DNA of 64,000 bases, taken from assembly GCF_052327305.1 (NCBI RefSeq), contig NZ_CP182486.1, forward strand, positions 1,426,001 to 1,490,000, read 5' to 3'. This document shows positions 43,701 to 50,342 of this stretch, one piece after another. The translations under genes were made by a program, and so were the position numbers. Source of the stretch: Sphingobium sp052327305 (GTDB lineage Bacteria; Pseudomonadota; Alphaproteobacteria; Sphingomonadales; Sphingomonadaceae). Under the pieces are notes generated by a model that saw only the letters and a program-made list of their open reading frames with translations, was not told where the DNA came from and did not search any database. How positions within the stretch are numbered: the first letter of the stretch is position 1; the number at the start of each line of letters is the position of its first letter.

Positions 43701-46563
43701 CCGCGTCGTCCGGACTCGTCACCAGGCCGGAGAATTCGACGGTGCGACTTCCATCGACCTGAATCGCCCGCTCGCTGCCTCCGTTTACCAGGGTGATACC
43801 GCGATCGGACACCGCGTCCGACCCCCCGATATAGGCAAGCGTGCCGTTTTCCAGTCGCAGATTTGCGGGATCGGCGGACGAAGCGCCAATGCTGCTGTTC
43901 ACCCCGCCATTAGCGAGACTCGCCACCTCCAGCCTTCCGCCGCTCAGCGTCGTGCCGCCGGCATAGCTGTTGGCGCCCGTCAAGCGCACGGTGCCGCTAC
44001 CGCTTTTGGCAAAGCTGGTCGAACCGCCATTGTTTACGATCGTCGACGCGATGGTGAATATACCGCCGCCATTTTGTTGCACGCCCAGAGTGCTGCCGCC
44101 CGTGCCACCGGTCAGGGCGCCCCCGGTGATTGTCTGGTTGTTGGGTCCCACCGAAGGAGCGACGATGATGGTGCCGTCGACACCCAGCGTCGCCGCTGGC
44201 GCGATCGTGACGGTGGTCGTCGGATCGAAGGTGGTGAACTGCAGGCCGGCAAGCTGCACATTGCTCGCCACGGTTCCCGAAAAGCTTTCAGCGTCGCCGT
44301 CGCTGTCCGAAATATATTGGCCGTCCGTCCAAAGGGACGCGTCATCCTGATCGGTATAGTCCGCATCGGTGAAGGCGACGATGTTGCCGCCGACAACCTT
44401 GGCATAATCTGTGCCGTTGATCGTGGCCCAACCGCCCAGACTCGTGTTGCTGGTGGTGAAATTGCCTGTAACCGGCAGCGCGAAGTCGATCAGGCCGCCT
44501 GCGCGGTTGATCGCGCCGAAATTGATCGTGACGCTGCCACTGCCGGATTGCGCGCCAATCACATTGTTGCCGGCGACGATGTTGAGGCCATTGAAGGTCT
44601 GAACATTATTCTGAGTCGTGCCAAAAACTCTTAGACTGCCGCCAGCCATGTTCAGCGTCGATGCGCTGGAAACAATATCGGTAACCGGTGCGCCGGGATT
44701 GTTGAAGCCGAGGGCGAGCGTGCCGCCATTGACCGTAGTGGCACCGGTGTAGCTGTTCGCCCCGCTGAGGGTCAGGGTGCCCGTGCCGGCCTTGGTCAAA
44801 CCGCCGGTGCCCGTGATGCTCCCGGCAAAAACAACGTCTGCGGCCGTAGCCACGGTGAGATTGGCTGAACCCAGCGCCACAGTTCCACTCGAGCCGGTCA
44901 GCGACGGGGCGATCAGATCATAACCGCCCAGATCCAGTGTGCCGCCATTCACGATGAAACCGGTGGCCGCGCCAAAGGCCGAGGCAGTGCCCGCCTTCAA
45001 CGTTCCCGCATTGACCGTCACACTGCCCGTGAAATCACTGGCGCCGCCGAGAACCCAGGTGCCGGCGCCGTTTCCGATCAGATTGCCAGCGCCGGAAATG
45101 GCGCCCGAGAAGATATTCTCGCCAGAAAAAGTTCCACCCAGCGTCAGACTGTCGGCCGCGCCGCCGACGGCGAAGGTTGCCGCGCCGCTCAGATTCAGCG
45201 CACCCGTCCCGTCGTTCAGAATCCCACCAGCGCCGTTGGCGATCCACACGCGATTACTGCTGCTACCCGTACCGGTGTAGCTTAGCGATCCGGTGCTTAA
45301 CGTGATGTTCGTGCCGGCACCGAGTGAACTGACTGCGCCAATATCCGCCAGAACCGACGCCTTGACGAGACCGCCGATACTGGCCGCACCGATGAATGTG
45401 TTGGCGCCGCCCAACGTGACGACATTGCCGTTGGCTCCATTGAACGCGTAAGCACCCCCGCTCAATATGCCGAAAAGTTCGAGGTTAGCGGTTTCGGCAT
45501 AGAAACTGCTGCCCGTTGAAACGTCGACATCGCCCGTGATCGTCAGCGTGCCCGTTCCCTGGTTCCGGATGATCGCGCCGTTGCCGTTGATGTCCCAGTT
45601 CCGGTTCGAACTGTCGCCATCGCCCAGATAGATGATGCTGTCAGTATACTGGCTTTGTTGATTGAAGACGATCGTGCCATCGAGCACTGTCACCGGCGCG
45701 CCGAGTGAGCTCGCCTGCCCGAGATCGCCGATCGAGGTGAAACGCGCAGAGCAGACGCCATTGCAACCGGAAAAGATGGTTTGACCCGTGTAGGTGCTGG
45801 CATCGTTGCTCATCGTCACGCCGCTGGCTGCAACGGATACCCGGCCGTTGCCTGTGATCAACGCGGACCCTGCGCCCGCGCCTTCCAGGATCAAGGTGCC
45901 CGCGTTGCCGATCGTGACGGTGCGGTTTGTGCCGGCACCGGTGATCGACAGCCGAACCGTGGCTCCGGCACCAGTAAAAATATTGTTTGCGGCATTGCCC
46001 AAGGCAGCGTCGCTGCCCGCATAGATGCTGCCGAGGTTGAGAAGAATGTCTCCCGTAAAGCTATTGACGCCGTTCAGTATCAATCCGCCGGCGCCGGCTT
46101 TGGTCAGGCCGGCCGAGCCTGCGACCACGGAATCTATGATGGTGTTTCCGCTGTTCGTCGCGATGGTCGGCGCCACACTTGCAAGTGTCAACGTGTTGCC
46201 GGTCAGGGTGTATCCAGCCACGTTGAAAGTGAGGTTATGAACGGTGATCGGCGCCGCGAGGGTCACCGTCCCTGCGGTGCCGCCGAAGATAGCGTTGTCG
46301 AGAGCCGCATTCGTCCAAGGAAGGTTATAAGGACCGCTGACGCCGTCGCCACTGGGGCTCCAGTTTAGATTGCCGAGGTTCCAGGTGCCGGTGCCACCGG
46401 TGCCAACTGCGGTGCCATTCGCATCCCAGTTTCTGTCTGCATTCTGAGCCTGCGCCGGCAAAGCCGTTGCTAACAGAATCAGCGCAGCAAGAGAGCTACC
46501 TGAAAGCAAGCGCCGCGACACTTGACCGACTTTTCGGCCGTGCTGATCGACTGCATTGCTCAT
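34789..46563 (-). CDS. Giant autotransporter adhesin with PATR repeats
   Basis: At 3,924 residues this is the largest gene of the window. It has a 40-residue signal peptide (MSNAVDQHGRKVGQVSRRLL, ending PAQAQ). A long passenger of many autotransporter-associated beta-strand repeats follows (GAGTLTLSGANSYTGATTVN and variants), forming a beta-helix. The C-terminus is a 12-strand type V barrel of about 280 residues ending ANAGVRIAF. It exports itself by the autotransporter route and should form a very long surface fibre. Three related 245-residue modules interrupt the repeats. The ATG at 46563 has GAGGAGT upstream. A sulfotransferase gene is divergent from it. Confidence 0.92.
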   Translation of the reverse strand: MSNAVDQHGRKVGQVSRRLLSGSSLAALILLATALPAQAQNADRNWDANGTAVGTGGTGTWNLGNLNWSPSGDGVSGPYNLPWTNAALDNAIFGGTAGTVTLAAPITVHNLTFNVAGYTLTGNTLTLASVAPTIATNSGNTIIDSVVAGSAGLTKAGAGGLILNGVNSFTGDILLNLGSIYAGSDAALGNAANNIFTGAGATVRLSITGAGTNRTVTIGNAGTLILEGAGAGSALITGNGRVSVAASGVTMSNDASTYTGQTIFSGCNGVCSARFTSIGDLGQASSLGAPVTVLDGTIVFNQQSQYTDSIIYLGDGDSSNRNWDINGNGAIIRNQGTGTLTITGDVDVSTGSSFYAETANLELFGILSGGAYAFNGANGNVVTLGGANTFIGAASIGGLVKASVLADIGAVSSLGAGTNITLSTGSLSYTGTGSSSNRVWIANGAGGILNDGTGALNLSGAATFAVGGAADSLTLGGTFSGENIFSGAISGAGNLIGNGAGTWVLGGASDFTGSVTVNAGTLKAGTASAFGAATGFIVNGGTLDLGGYDLIAPSLTGSSGTVALGSANLTVATAADVVFAGSITGTGGLTKAGTGTLTLSGANSYTGATTVNGGTLALGFNNPGAPVTDIVSSASTLNMAGGSLRVFGTTQNNVQTFNGLNIVAGNNVIGAQSGSGSVTINFGAINRAGGLIDFALPVTGNFTTSNTSLGGWATINGTDYAKVVGGNIVAFTDADYTDQDDASLWTDGQYISDSDGDAESFSGTVASNVQLAGLQFTTFDPTTTVTIAPAATLGVDGTIIVAPSVGPNNQTITGGALTGGTGGSTLGVQQNGGGIFTIASTIVNNGGSTSFAKSGSGTVRLTGANSYAGGTTLSGGRLEVASLANGGVNSSIGASSADPANLRLENGTLAYIGGSDAVSDRGITLVNGGSERAIQVDGSRTVEFSGLVTSPDDAGLTKAGGGTLVLSNAANDYVGVTTITGAGSTLSVNTLSGGGTVSGIGAASSDSANIVMSNGGRLQYTGGTVAIDRGFTLEAGQGGIDVANAGTTLTVGGIATGAGSFFKDGAGTLVLSGANTYTGDTTVNAGVLRAGSAQAFGPGGRYITVNSGATLDLGGFDVGAAAVIGGGLIDLGGRTLTTGGGGGIFTGRITGTGGYTRIGGFTQTFSGCNNDYTGVTTIGGAVSIDCIANGGQASGIGASSAASSNLVFAGGTLAYTGASVSTDRGFSMTGNGALNVFNAGTTLEFLGNITGSGQISKDGAGTLLLSGVNNTTGNVRVINGTLQAGSATALRSGFMSLDNTAGVLLDLDGYDNSVLYLIGGGATGGNTTLGTATLTISSGGSAAAVYGGAISGSGGLIKNGGSFQQLSGCSSSYGGTTVINAGTLAVDCLGDGGANSSIGSSSSAASNLVINGGALRYVGTGGSTDRQFTLGASAASRLESWGTGAIAFTQAGPLTFASANTAQTLTLGGANTADNIFAAQIMNNGTGLTRLTKTDAGTWILTNPGSTYTGITTISGGVLGVDKLADGGLASSLGASSAAAANLVIGNGSTLRYTGAGDTTNRLFTLSSGVTFIESSGTGAVVFTDTGPVTLASNNQARTIALGGTNAGNNTLAGSIGNAGTGVTTLAKNDSGTWVLTGNHSYTGSTNINGGLLSIGSGTTTGSIASAIVNNFGTLAFNRSDSLTYAGSIVGTGALQQNGAGTTVLTGDNSYTGGTTISAGTLQLGNGGATGSIIGDVVDNGLLIFNRSNDLAFNGLISGSGAVTQDGAGTTTLAGINSYAGGTTINAGILKVSSDTNLGAAAGTLTFNGGTLQTTADMSSARSATLASTGTFLTDNATTFTLSGMISGPGSLTKSGDGRLILTTDNSYSGGTTIAAGQLQLGNGGTGGWITGDVLNNGSLVFNRSDNIGFSDLVSGAGSVVKNGAGIVTLTANNSYLGSTTINAGTMTINGGLQLAAGSVLNFEFGQADVAGGPLNDLINVGGNLQLDGTINVDVPVGGTFGGGIYRVFNYGGVLTDNGLTLGTMPFGSDVSVQTSVAGQVNLINAAGLALNFWDGDAGPKVNGLVDGGDGTWHIGGTDKNWTNAAGAVNAAYEDGAFAIFAGTGGTVTIDNGGGAVTASGLQFASDGYLVTGDALTLTDPQSVVRVGDGTATGAGFVTTIAAGLTGAAQLVKTDAGTLVLTGSNSYTGGTLISGGVLSAASDSFLGDVAGAVTIDGGTLQLTGASSANLRTYILGANGGAIDITSAATSNGVLNALSGSGGLTKLGAGTFVLHGDNSYTGGTTISAGTLQIGSAGTTGSIVGDVLNNGALTFDRSNAYTYAGSITGTGSLRVAGTGVTTLTGNSNYGGGTLINGLGGELRIADGAIVTSGGSTTLGRSKLSVDGANTVFSTAAIGSINLAGSGSAMVNVTNGGTLRLTAGGVDIRAVSPVSTQINVTGANSLADVSGGIRGSATFNGPFNMTVGAGGTLRTGGASQIGTATSTTPLSVAITGAGSNWTSTSSLLMTAGNFIVDQGGAASFTSATFGTAPGAAGLSVSGASSSFATTGDLVIGSGTGTGALTLTEDARVDVGGAFILADNAAATGILNIGGGEGLAAGAAGLFDAPTLHLGSATSRVNFNHTDPDYSLASAMSGAGAINQVAGVTSLTGDSSAFTGATAISGGSLYVNNALGGNVAVATGGTLGGIGTIGGNVTVADGAVLNPGALGTAPGALTINGNLDLASGSALNVSLGKANVVGGPLNDLVNVGGNLTLDGTLNVETAMGGSFDPGIYRVINYTGALTDNGLVIGTIPSPDFYVQTSVANQVNLVNTSGLTFRYWDGTGAKNDGVIDGGNGAWQHSTGNDNWVDDGSIPNAPFADSAFAVFMGVAGNVTVDGSLGTVETAGMQFLTDGYAISGDAISLTGTQAVIRVGDGTAAGVNTSARINSALTGAAQLVKSDLGTLILSGTNSYTGGTAINGGILQISDDANLGAAASALSFNGGTLRTTTDLTIGRAIDLTGAGTLLTDADTMLDLTNAVSGAGGLTKDGAGSLILSGANSYAGGTTVNAGALFVNGDQSAAAGLTGVASGATLGGTGTIGGDVVIADGATLNPGGVGGLPGTLNIGGNLSLGSGSTLAMQFGEANAVGGALNDLIEVGGDLVLDGTLDVTVPAGGEFGAGIYRVLNYGGALTNNGLSLGIMPGGSTATVQTSVAGQINLINTDGLALNFWDGAAGPKFNNAIDGGDGLWQNGTGNDNWTNAEGAVNAAYADGAFAIFAGTGGKVTIDNSLGQVSASGMQFAANGYTIEGGMLELTGPQAIIRVGDGSTAGAAFTATIASEVAGATQLVKTDAGTLILSGSNSYTGGTAIEGGTLAISADANLGDAAGAVSIGGGTLQTTASLSSDRVFALTGESTILTDRATTFTLAGALSGTGALTKAGAGTLLLTGDSSGYVAASNVAGGALAVDGTLGSAVTIAQAGRLEGTGRVGSIVNGGVVAPGRGGIGTLTVAGDYAGIGGTLAIEAVLGDDSSATSRLVVTGATSGNTQVNVTNRGGLGGLTVEGIKIIDVAGASNGTFALNGDYVFNGEQAVIAGAYGYRLYQGSTSSPTDGDWYLRSALVNPVDPDMPTPPLYQPGVPIYESYGANLQALNGLSTLQQRVGNRSWAAGANAEGSGIWGRMEGTRSRANAAVSTSMSDQDVNSWKMQLGADHVFAGTDKGERLVAGVTAYYGGSNSHVRSIFGNGSLKTDGYGLGATLTWYGLNGFYIDGQAQRSWYQSDLNSAILGKLARNNDGSGEAFSVEVGKRSAVGRNLSVTPQIQMAYSNVRFDRFADPADAVVAADKGDSLKSRWGISLDHQKDWDGGRSHIYGLVNLNYEWRDGTRTSVSGTPIDYANERLWGELGVGASVSWTKGITLYGEVSGNSPFKDFGESYTLKANAGVRIAF
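36541..37256 (-). repeat. Autotransporter internal module, third copy
   Basis: This module reads from GTLNIGGNLSLGSG through YRVLNYGGALTNNGL, LALNFWDGAAGP and AIIRVGDG to TLILSGSNSYTGG. It is related residue by residue to the two copies at 37717-38424 and 40005-40750. Confidence 0.75.
37717..38424 (-). repeat. Autotransporter internal module, second copy
   Basis: This is the most diverged of the three: GALTINGNLDLASG, YRVINYTGALTDNGL, LTFRYWDGTGAK, AVIRVGDG, TLILSGTNSYTGG. It keeps the same order of blocks. Confidence 0.7.
40005..40750 (-). repeat. Autotransporter internal module, first copy
   Basis: The blocks here are GTMTINGGLQLAAG, YRVFNYGGVLTDNGL, LALNFWDGDAGP, SVVRVGDG and TLVLTGSNSYTGG. 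The copy is closest to the module at 36541-37256 and separated from the others by ordinary repeats and a divergent stretch (38.5-39.9 kb). Confidence 0.7.
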
Positions 46564-47022
46564 CGGATACTCCTCACACACACAAGCACCCGTTCCAGCA
46601 GTCGCTGGCGGGACCAATTGGACTAATTTCAGTTATAAGGTCAGGCGCCTTGGAGACACGAAGCACCGCAAGCCGCAGATTATTTGCCTTGGCACGATGC
46701 CTCCATCCCCCAATTGGTACCCCCGCCAGCTCGGTTGAGTTCGGAGGCTTTGCAACGCTCCACAGCGTCGCACAACAAATCGACCATCGCTTCCTGAGGC
46801 ATCATCGATTAAGACGACAAGCTCGATACAATTGGAGCTTTGTCGCCCAACCGTTATCAAATCATTACCAGTGCATTTAATTTTCAGTTTTCGGCGAGAT
46901 GCCCATTAGCAATTGTAAACTCTTGCAAATTTGCACACGTCAAGCGTGTGCGCGCTTCTGCGGAAGCGCATGCGTTGCCGCCGAATGTACAGTTGTGCCT
47001 AACTCGCAGTTTGAGCATCAGC
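46564..47022. promoter_or_regulatory. Divergent control region of autotransporter and sulfotransferase
   Basis: These 459 bases are A/T-richer than the genes around them and hold no supported gene. A (CA)5 tract at about 46572-46581 lies just before the autotransporter ribosome binding site. Two adjacent hairpins (46934-46950, 6-bp stem; 46952-46969, 7-bp stem with TGCG loop), preceded by TGCAAATTTGCA, form the untranslated leader of the sulfotransferase gene. Promoters cannot be placed with confidence. Confidence 0.5.
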
Positions 47023-48654
47023 ATGAACCTCATCGCCTCTGATCGCTCGCCACCATCCGCGTTGACAGAGGCGGGGCACGCTTTGAGACGCAACGAACTC
47101 TGGAAGGCGGAGACTCTGATCCGAGCCCACCTAGCGTTGGCTCCTGACGACTTCGAAGCCGCGAGGCTCCTTGCTGGGGTGGTAGCAACGATGGGATCGT
47201 TCGCCGAGGCCGAAGCATTGCTGCGTCGAGTGATTGAACGCGCGCCGGCATTCGTTCTCGCCTATGCGGACCTGGCATCGCTCCTATGTCGCCTGAACCG
47301 CGCAGAGGAAGGCATTGCCTTACTCGATAACGCCATTGAGGATCCCGACCGGCATCTTTGGGCTCTGTCACTCAAGGCAAACATTCTCACCACTGAGCGA
47401 CGCGTCGAGGAAGCGCTCCATGTTCACGAACAGTTAGTCGTGCGCGCATCCGAAGCAGCTGTCCCCTGGATAAACTACGCTCATGCGCTGAAAACAGTAG
47501 GACGGCTCGAGGACGCCGTCGCTGCCTATCGAAGATCATTGGCAATCGATCGCTCTAACGGCTTTGCCTGGTGGGGGCTGGCCAATCTCCGGACGGTCCG
47601 TCTGGGGAGCCATGATGTCATCTTGCTTGAGCAGGCGCTGAAAGAAGCAAGCGATGACCTGCAGCGAGTTCATCTTCATTTTGCGCTTGGGAAGGCCCTG
47701 GGCGACCTGAGCCAATTCGAACTCTCCTTCCATCATTATCAGAAGGCGAACGATATCCGAGGCAGGCTCGTGCCGTACAAGGCCATTGACGGCTTCGTGC
47801 GTGATGCTGAAGCCATATTCACGGCCGAACTTTTCGCAAAGAGCGACAATGTGGGCATGGACGGTTCCGAAGCGATTTTCATCGTGGGAATGCCCCGCTC
47901 GGGCTCCACGTTGGTCGAACAAATTCTCGCCAGTCATCCAATGGTCGAAGGGTTGGGCGAATTGTTCGAACTTCAGAACATAGTCACCCAAATCTCGCAT
48001 GCAGATCCACGGACGACGTGGCCGAAAATCGTTGCAAGATTCTCAGCCCATGAACTCCGGGCGCTAGGGCAAAGCTATCTGAGTTCAACGCGCCGCTACC
48101 GGAGGACAGACCGGCCGTTTTTCACGGATAAAATGCCTTCCAACTGGCAGTATATCGGCTTGCTCCGCATGATCCTGCCCAATGCAAAGATCATCGACGT
48201 TAGGAGAGATCCGGTCGCATGCTGCTTTTCGAACTTCACCACATACTTCAATTTGCAGACGAGCGTTCCGAACAGCCTCGCGGCCCTTGCCCGGCATTAC
48301 CGGAGCTATGTCCGCCTGGTTTCTTATTTCGACGCGATTCAGCCAGGCCGAAACCACCTGGTGCAATTGGAACGGCTAATCGAAAACACTGAGGTGGAAG
48401 TAAGTCAGATGCTCGCGTACCTCGAGCTGCCATTCGAAACGAACTGTTTGCACTTTCACGAAAATCCAAGGATCATTGACACGCCTAGCTCGGAGCAGGT
48501 CCGCACGCCCATCAACAGGGACGGGATCAGCAGGTGGCGGAACTACGAACCATGGATCGCGCCGTTGCAGGACGATCTCGGCTCGATTGGTGAACCCAAT
48601 CTGCGGTTCGCGTCTCTGTCGAGGTCAGGAAATCCTGACGAACGTTCCAGCTGA
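47023..48654 (+). CDS. TPR-containing sulfotransferase
   Basis: This 543-residue protein has an N-terminal half (about 15-260) of tetratricopeptide repeats (AETLIRAHLALAPDDFEAAR, EAEALLRRVIERAPAFVLAY) and a C-terminal sulfotransferase domain. The cofactor PAPS is bound by FIVGMPRSGSTLVEQILASH (about 286-305) and RRDPVACCFSNF. Family relatives include protein-tyrosine sulfotransferases. No signal peptide or membrane segment is seen, so it acts in the cytoplasm. The ATG at 47023 is the first that leads into the TPRs. It is divergent from the giant autotransporter, a possible substrate. The last 15 or so residues are read across a foreign TonB remnant. Confidence 0.88.
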   Translation: MNLIASDRSPPSALTEAGHALRRNELWKAETLIRAHLALAPDDFEAARLLAGVVATMGSFAEAEALLRRVIERAPAFVLAYADLASLLCRLNRAEEGIALLDNAIEDPDRHLWALSLKANILTTERRVEEALHVHEQLVVRASEAAVPWINYAHALKTVGRLEDAVAAYRRSLAIDRSNGFAWWGLANLRTVRLGSHDVILLEQALKEASDDLQRVHLHFALGKALGDLSQFELSFHHYQKANDIRGRLVPYKAIDGFVRDAEAIFTAELFAKSDNVGMDGSEAIFIVGMPRSGSTLVEQILASHPMVEGLGELFELQNIVTQISHADPRTTWPKIVARFSAHELRALGQSYLSSTRRYRRTDRPFFTDKMPSNWQYIGLLRMILPNAKIIDVRRDPVACCFSNFTTYFNLQTSVPNSLAALARHYRSYVRLVSYFDAIQPGRNHLVQLERLIENTEVEVSQMLAYLELPFETNCLHFHENPRIIDTPSSEQVRTPINRDGISRWRNYEPWIAPLQDDLGSIGEPNLRFASLSRSGNPDERSS

Positions 48655-48840
48655 GAGGACAGCACCGCACCGTCGCGATTCATGACGAACCGGATGTAAG
48701 GCACGCCTTGCTGGCGCCGCGTCATGGCCAGTTTCGGGTAGCGTTTCGCCTGATTGAGCGCCCCCAGCACCTGTCCTTCCCACATCGGCTTCGCATCACT
48801 GGGCGGCGGCACTGGCGGTATCGGTTTTGGGTCGCGGCGG
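48609..48840 (-). pseudogene. TonB C-terminal domain fragment
   Basis: The minus strand encodes a proline-rich stretch (PKPIPPVPPPSDA) and most of a TonB C-terminal domain (WEGQVLGALNQAKRYP, VPYIRFVMNRDGAVLSSQL, ERSSGFPDLDRDA). The signal anchor is missing, and similarity ends abruptly at 48609, inside the sulfotransferase 3' end. It is a piece of a lost energy-transducer gene. Confidence 0.65.
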
Positions 48841-48878
48841 AGCCACTTGCTCTGCTGGCAGGCGAGGTGGAGGCGGGC

Positions 48879-49072
48879 TTACTGGATCAACGGCAACTTC
48901 ACCGGGAGTGAGTACCACTCCGGCGCGGAGAGGACCACCGAGATATAGTCGGCGCCGGCGGTCTGGGAGGACTTGATCCAGCCGGCGCCCAGTTCCAAGC
49001 CGTTCTTGCGGCTGATGATCGGTAGTCGAGCTCGGCTTCCTTCACCTTGCGGGTGTTGGGAATGATCTCGAT
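48879..49072 (-). pseudogene. Frameshifted DUF736 remnant
   Basis: IIPNTRKVKEAELDYR in one frame and IISRKNGLELGAGWIKSSQ, GADYISVVLSAPEW in another join into a DUF736-like C-terminus if one base is restored near 49018. The N-terminal part is gone. DUF736 genes are typical cargo of integrative and conjugative elements, so this points to an earlier element at this site. Confidence 0.55.
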
Positions 49073-49079
49073 CGGGCCG

Positions 49080-49398
49080 CTGCTTCCAGCGCCGTGAGTC
49101 GCACCTGCGGATCTCCGCGACAGGCCCGCGGCGAGTCTCTCTCGCCACCCTCAACCCGTCACGGACGGGCCGGCCTCCCTCTCACTCTCAAGAGCGGGGC
49201 GGCACAGGGCGGCAGGCCCTGCATGAAGGGGTATGGCGCGACCCGGTACGGCATCAGGGGGAGGCATTTCCCTCCGAAACTTCTACGCCAAAGGGCGAAA
49301 CTCGACGCCAATGCACGCGAACAGGGTGGACGACGAAGCAAAACGAGTCGGCGCTCTGTGCTGAGCATCGAGATAATGCGTTGTTTTCTTCGGAAACT
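49080..49398. other. Unassigned island debris
   Basis: I see no supported gene in this stretch. Short open frames occur on both strands but none resembles a known family. Confidence 0.4.
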
Positions 49399-49450
49399 TG
49401 GAGCTGGAGAAGGGATTCGAAACCTCGACCCCAACTTGGCAAGTTTGTGC
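49399..49450 (-). tRNA. tRNA-Gly(GCC) 3' fragment (pseudo-tRNA)
   Basis: Reading the minus strand, these 52 bases match the anticodon arm (TTGCCAA loop), variable loop, T arm (TTCGAATC), acceptor 3' strand and CCA of a tRNA-Gly(GCC), with a few changes. The 5' half (D arm and acceptor 5' strand) is absent, so no tRNA can fold. It looks like an attachment-site remnant of an element that used tRNA-Gly. Confidence 0.65.
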
Positions 49451-49460
49451 AAAATAGTTC

Positions 49461-49506
49461 TGCTGACAGATTGCTGACATTGAATATGTCGGCATGATTG
49501 TCAGCA
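49461..49506. repeat. Short repeats next to the attachment site
   Basis: TGCTGACA occurs at 49461-49468 and 49472-49479, and its complement TGTCAGCA at 49499-49506. Spaced direct and inverted copies near an attachment core resemble integrase or excisionase arm sites. Confidence 0.35.
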
Positions 49507-49557
49507 ACCAATTGCCCAATATTTTCCAGCTTATGTCACTGTTTATGCATTGTAAAA

Positions 49558-49633
<76 letters not shown>

Positions 49634-49805
49634 ACGACGCGAAACAGGAGACTATCCTGAAATCATCGAGAGGCCGGGCCTATGGCGATGAGCGCGGGGG
49701 ATGTCAAGCAAACGGGCCTCCGCAAGTTCGCGCCTTGCGCGCGCATCTCGCAATGGACAAGATCGCGCTCCTGCACGCAGGACAATCAGAGTGAAGGACG
49801 ATAAA

Positions 49806-49943
49806 ATGGACCGGGCCGACAAGCTGGCAGAGGCGCTGCGCGCAAACCTGCGCCGCCGCAAGCAGCAGGCCCGGACCCGTGCCCGGCCGGAGGACGAGAC
49901 GCCCCCACCCCGCACCTGCAGCACGCCAGCGGCAGAGGAATAG
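49806..49943 (+). CDS. Small basic hypothetical protein
   Basis: This 45-residue protein (MDRADKLAEALRANLRRRKQ...) has a basic amphipathic helix followed by a proline- and acid-rich tail. A ribosome binding site AGTGAAGGA lies eight bases before the ATG, and codon use fits the neighbourhood. Short proteins with the KLAEALRANLRRRK helix are familiar in this bacterial group, but no function is known to me. It stands between tRNA-Thr and dnaA. Confidence 0.6.
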   Translation: MDRADKLAEALRANLRRRKQQARTRARPEDETPPPRTCSTPAAEE

Positions 49944-50342
49944 CGCAACTCACGGTTTAAGCGCGATTCGCGCCCAACCCTCATTCCGCTGCAATAGAAA
50001 ATAACGTTTATTTTCAGTCTATTAATGGCAAATCGCGGACTCGAAACGAGAAAGCTGAGTCAACAGTTTTATTTCAGATTTTTGACGCTCGGGCCGCTTG
50101 ATCCGGGCTCCGGCGACTGCCAGAAGTTCCCTCGGAACGTCGCCCGACTCGTGGCCGATGTTGCAGCACATGTATTTTGAGTAGTTGAACACGGAAGAAG
50201 TGGGCTTCCGTGATGGGACTTTATTTGCCCGAAAACTGGGGCCGGCGGCGATTGCTGCCGGGTGGGTCATCTGATCGTGGGGCAGAACCGAATGCGAGAA
50301 TATCAACGGATCGTGGCCGCCGAGGCAGGAGAGGTCGAAGGA
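49944..50342. promoter_or_regulatory. dnaA upstream region
   Basis: This 399-base stretch begins with the palindrome 49997-50015 (GAAAATAA-CGT-TTATTTTC, 8-bp arms), a probable terminator for the small gene before it. The remainder is dnaA leader. I found no DnaA box (TTATCCACA or close variants) and therefore no support for an origin here. In-frame alternative dnaA starts lie at 50262 (GTG) and 50292 (ATG). Confidence 0.45.

Noticed and set aside
34789..46563. Regular repeats suggesting a CRISPR array
   Set aside because: The repeats are diverged, in frame, and encode autotransporter beta-strand repeats; there are no uniform repeats with unique spacers and no cas genes.
46633..46860. A 75-codon minus-strand gene upstream of the autotransporter
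   Set aside because: It has no ribosome binding site or recognisable family, and lies in the A/T-richer control region.
48543..48812. An intact tonB gene
   Set aside because: The membrane anchor is missing, and similarity stops abruptly inside the sulfotransferase gene.
49094..49477. Open frame ending in GAGEGIRNLDPNLASL
   Set aside because: That peptide is the well-known false translation of the antisense of a tRNA; here it crosses the tRNA-Gly fragment.
18783..49557. An integrase for the tRNA-Thr island
   Set aside because: No tyrosine or serine recombinase motif was recognised near either boundary.
49944..50342. Replication origin next to dnaA
   Set aside because: No DnaA boxes or AT-rich unwinding element with boxes could be found; in many Alphaproteobacteria the origin is elsewhere.
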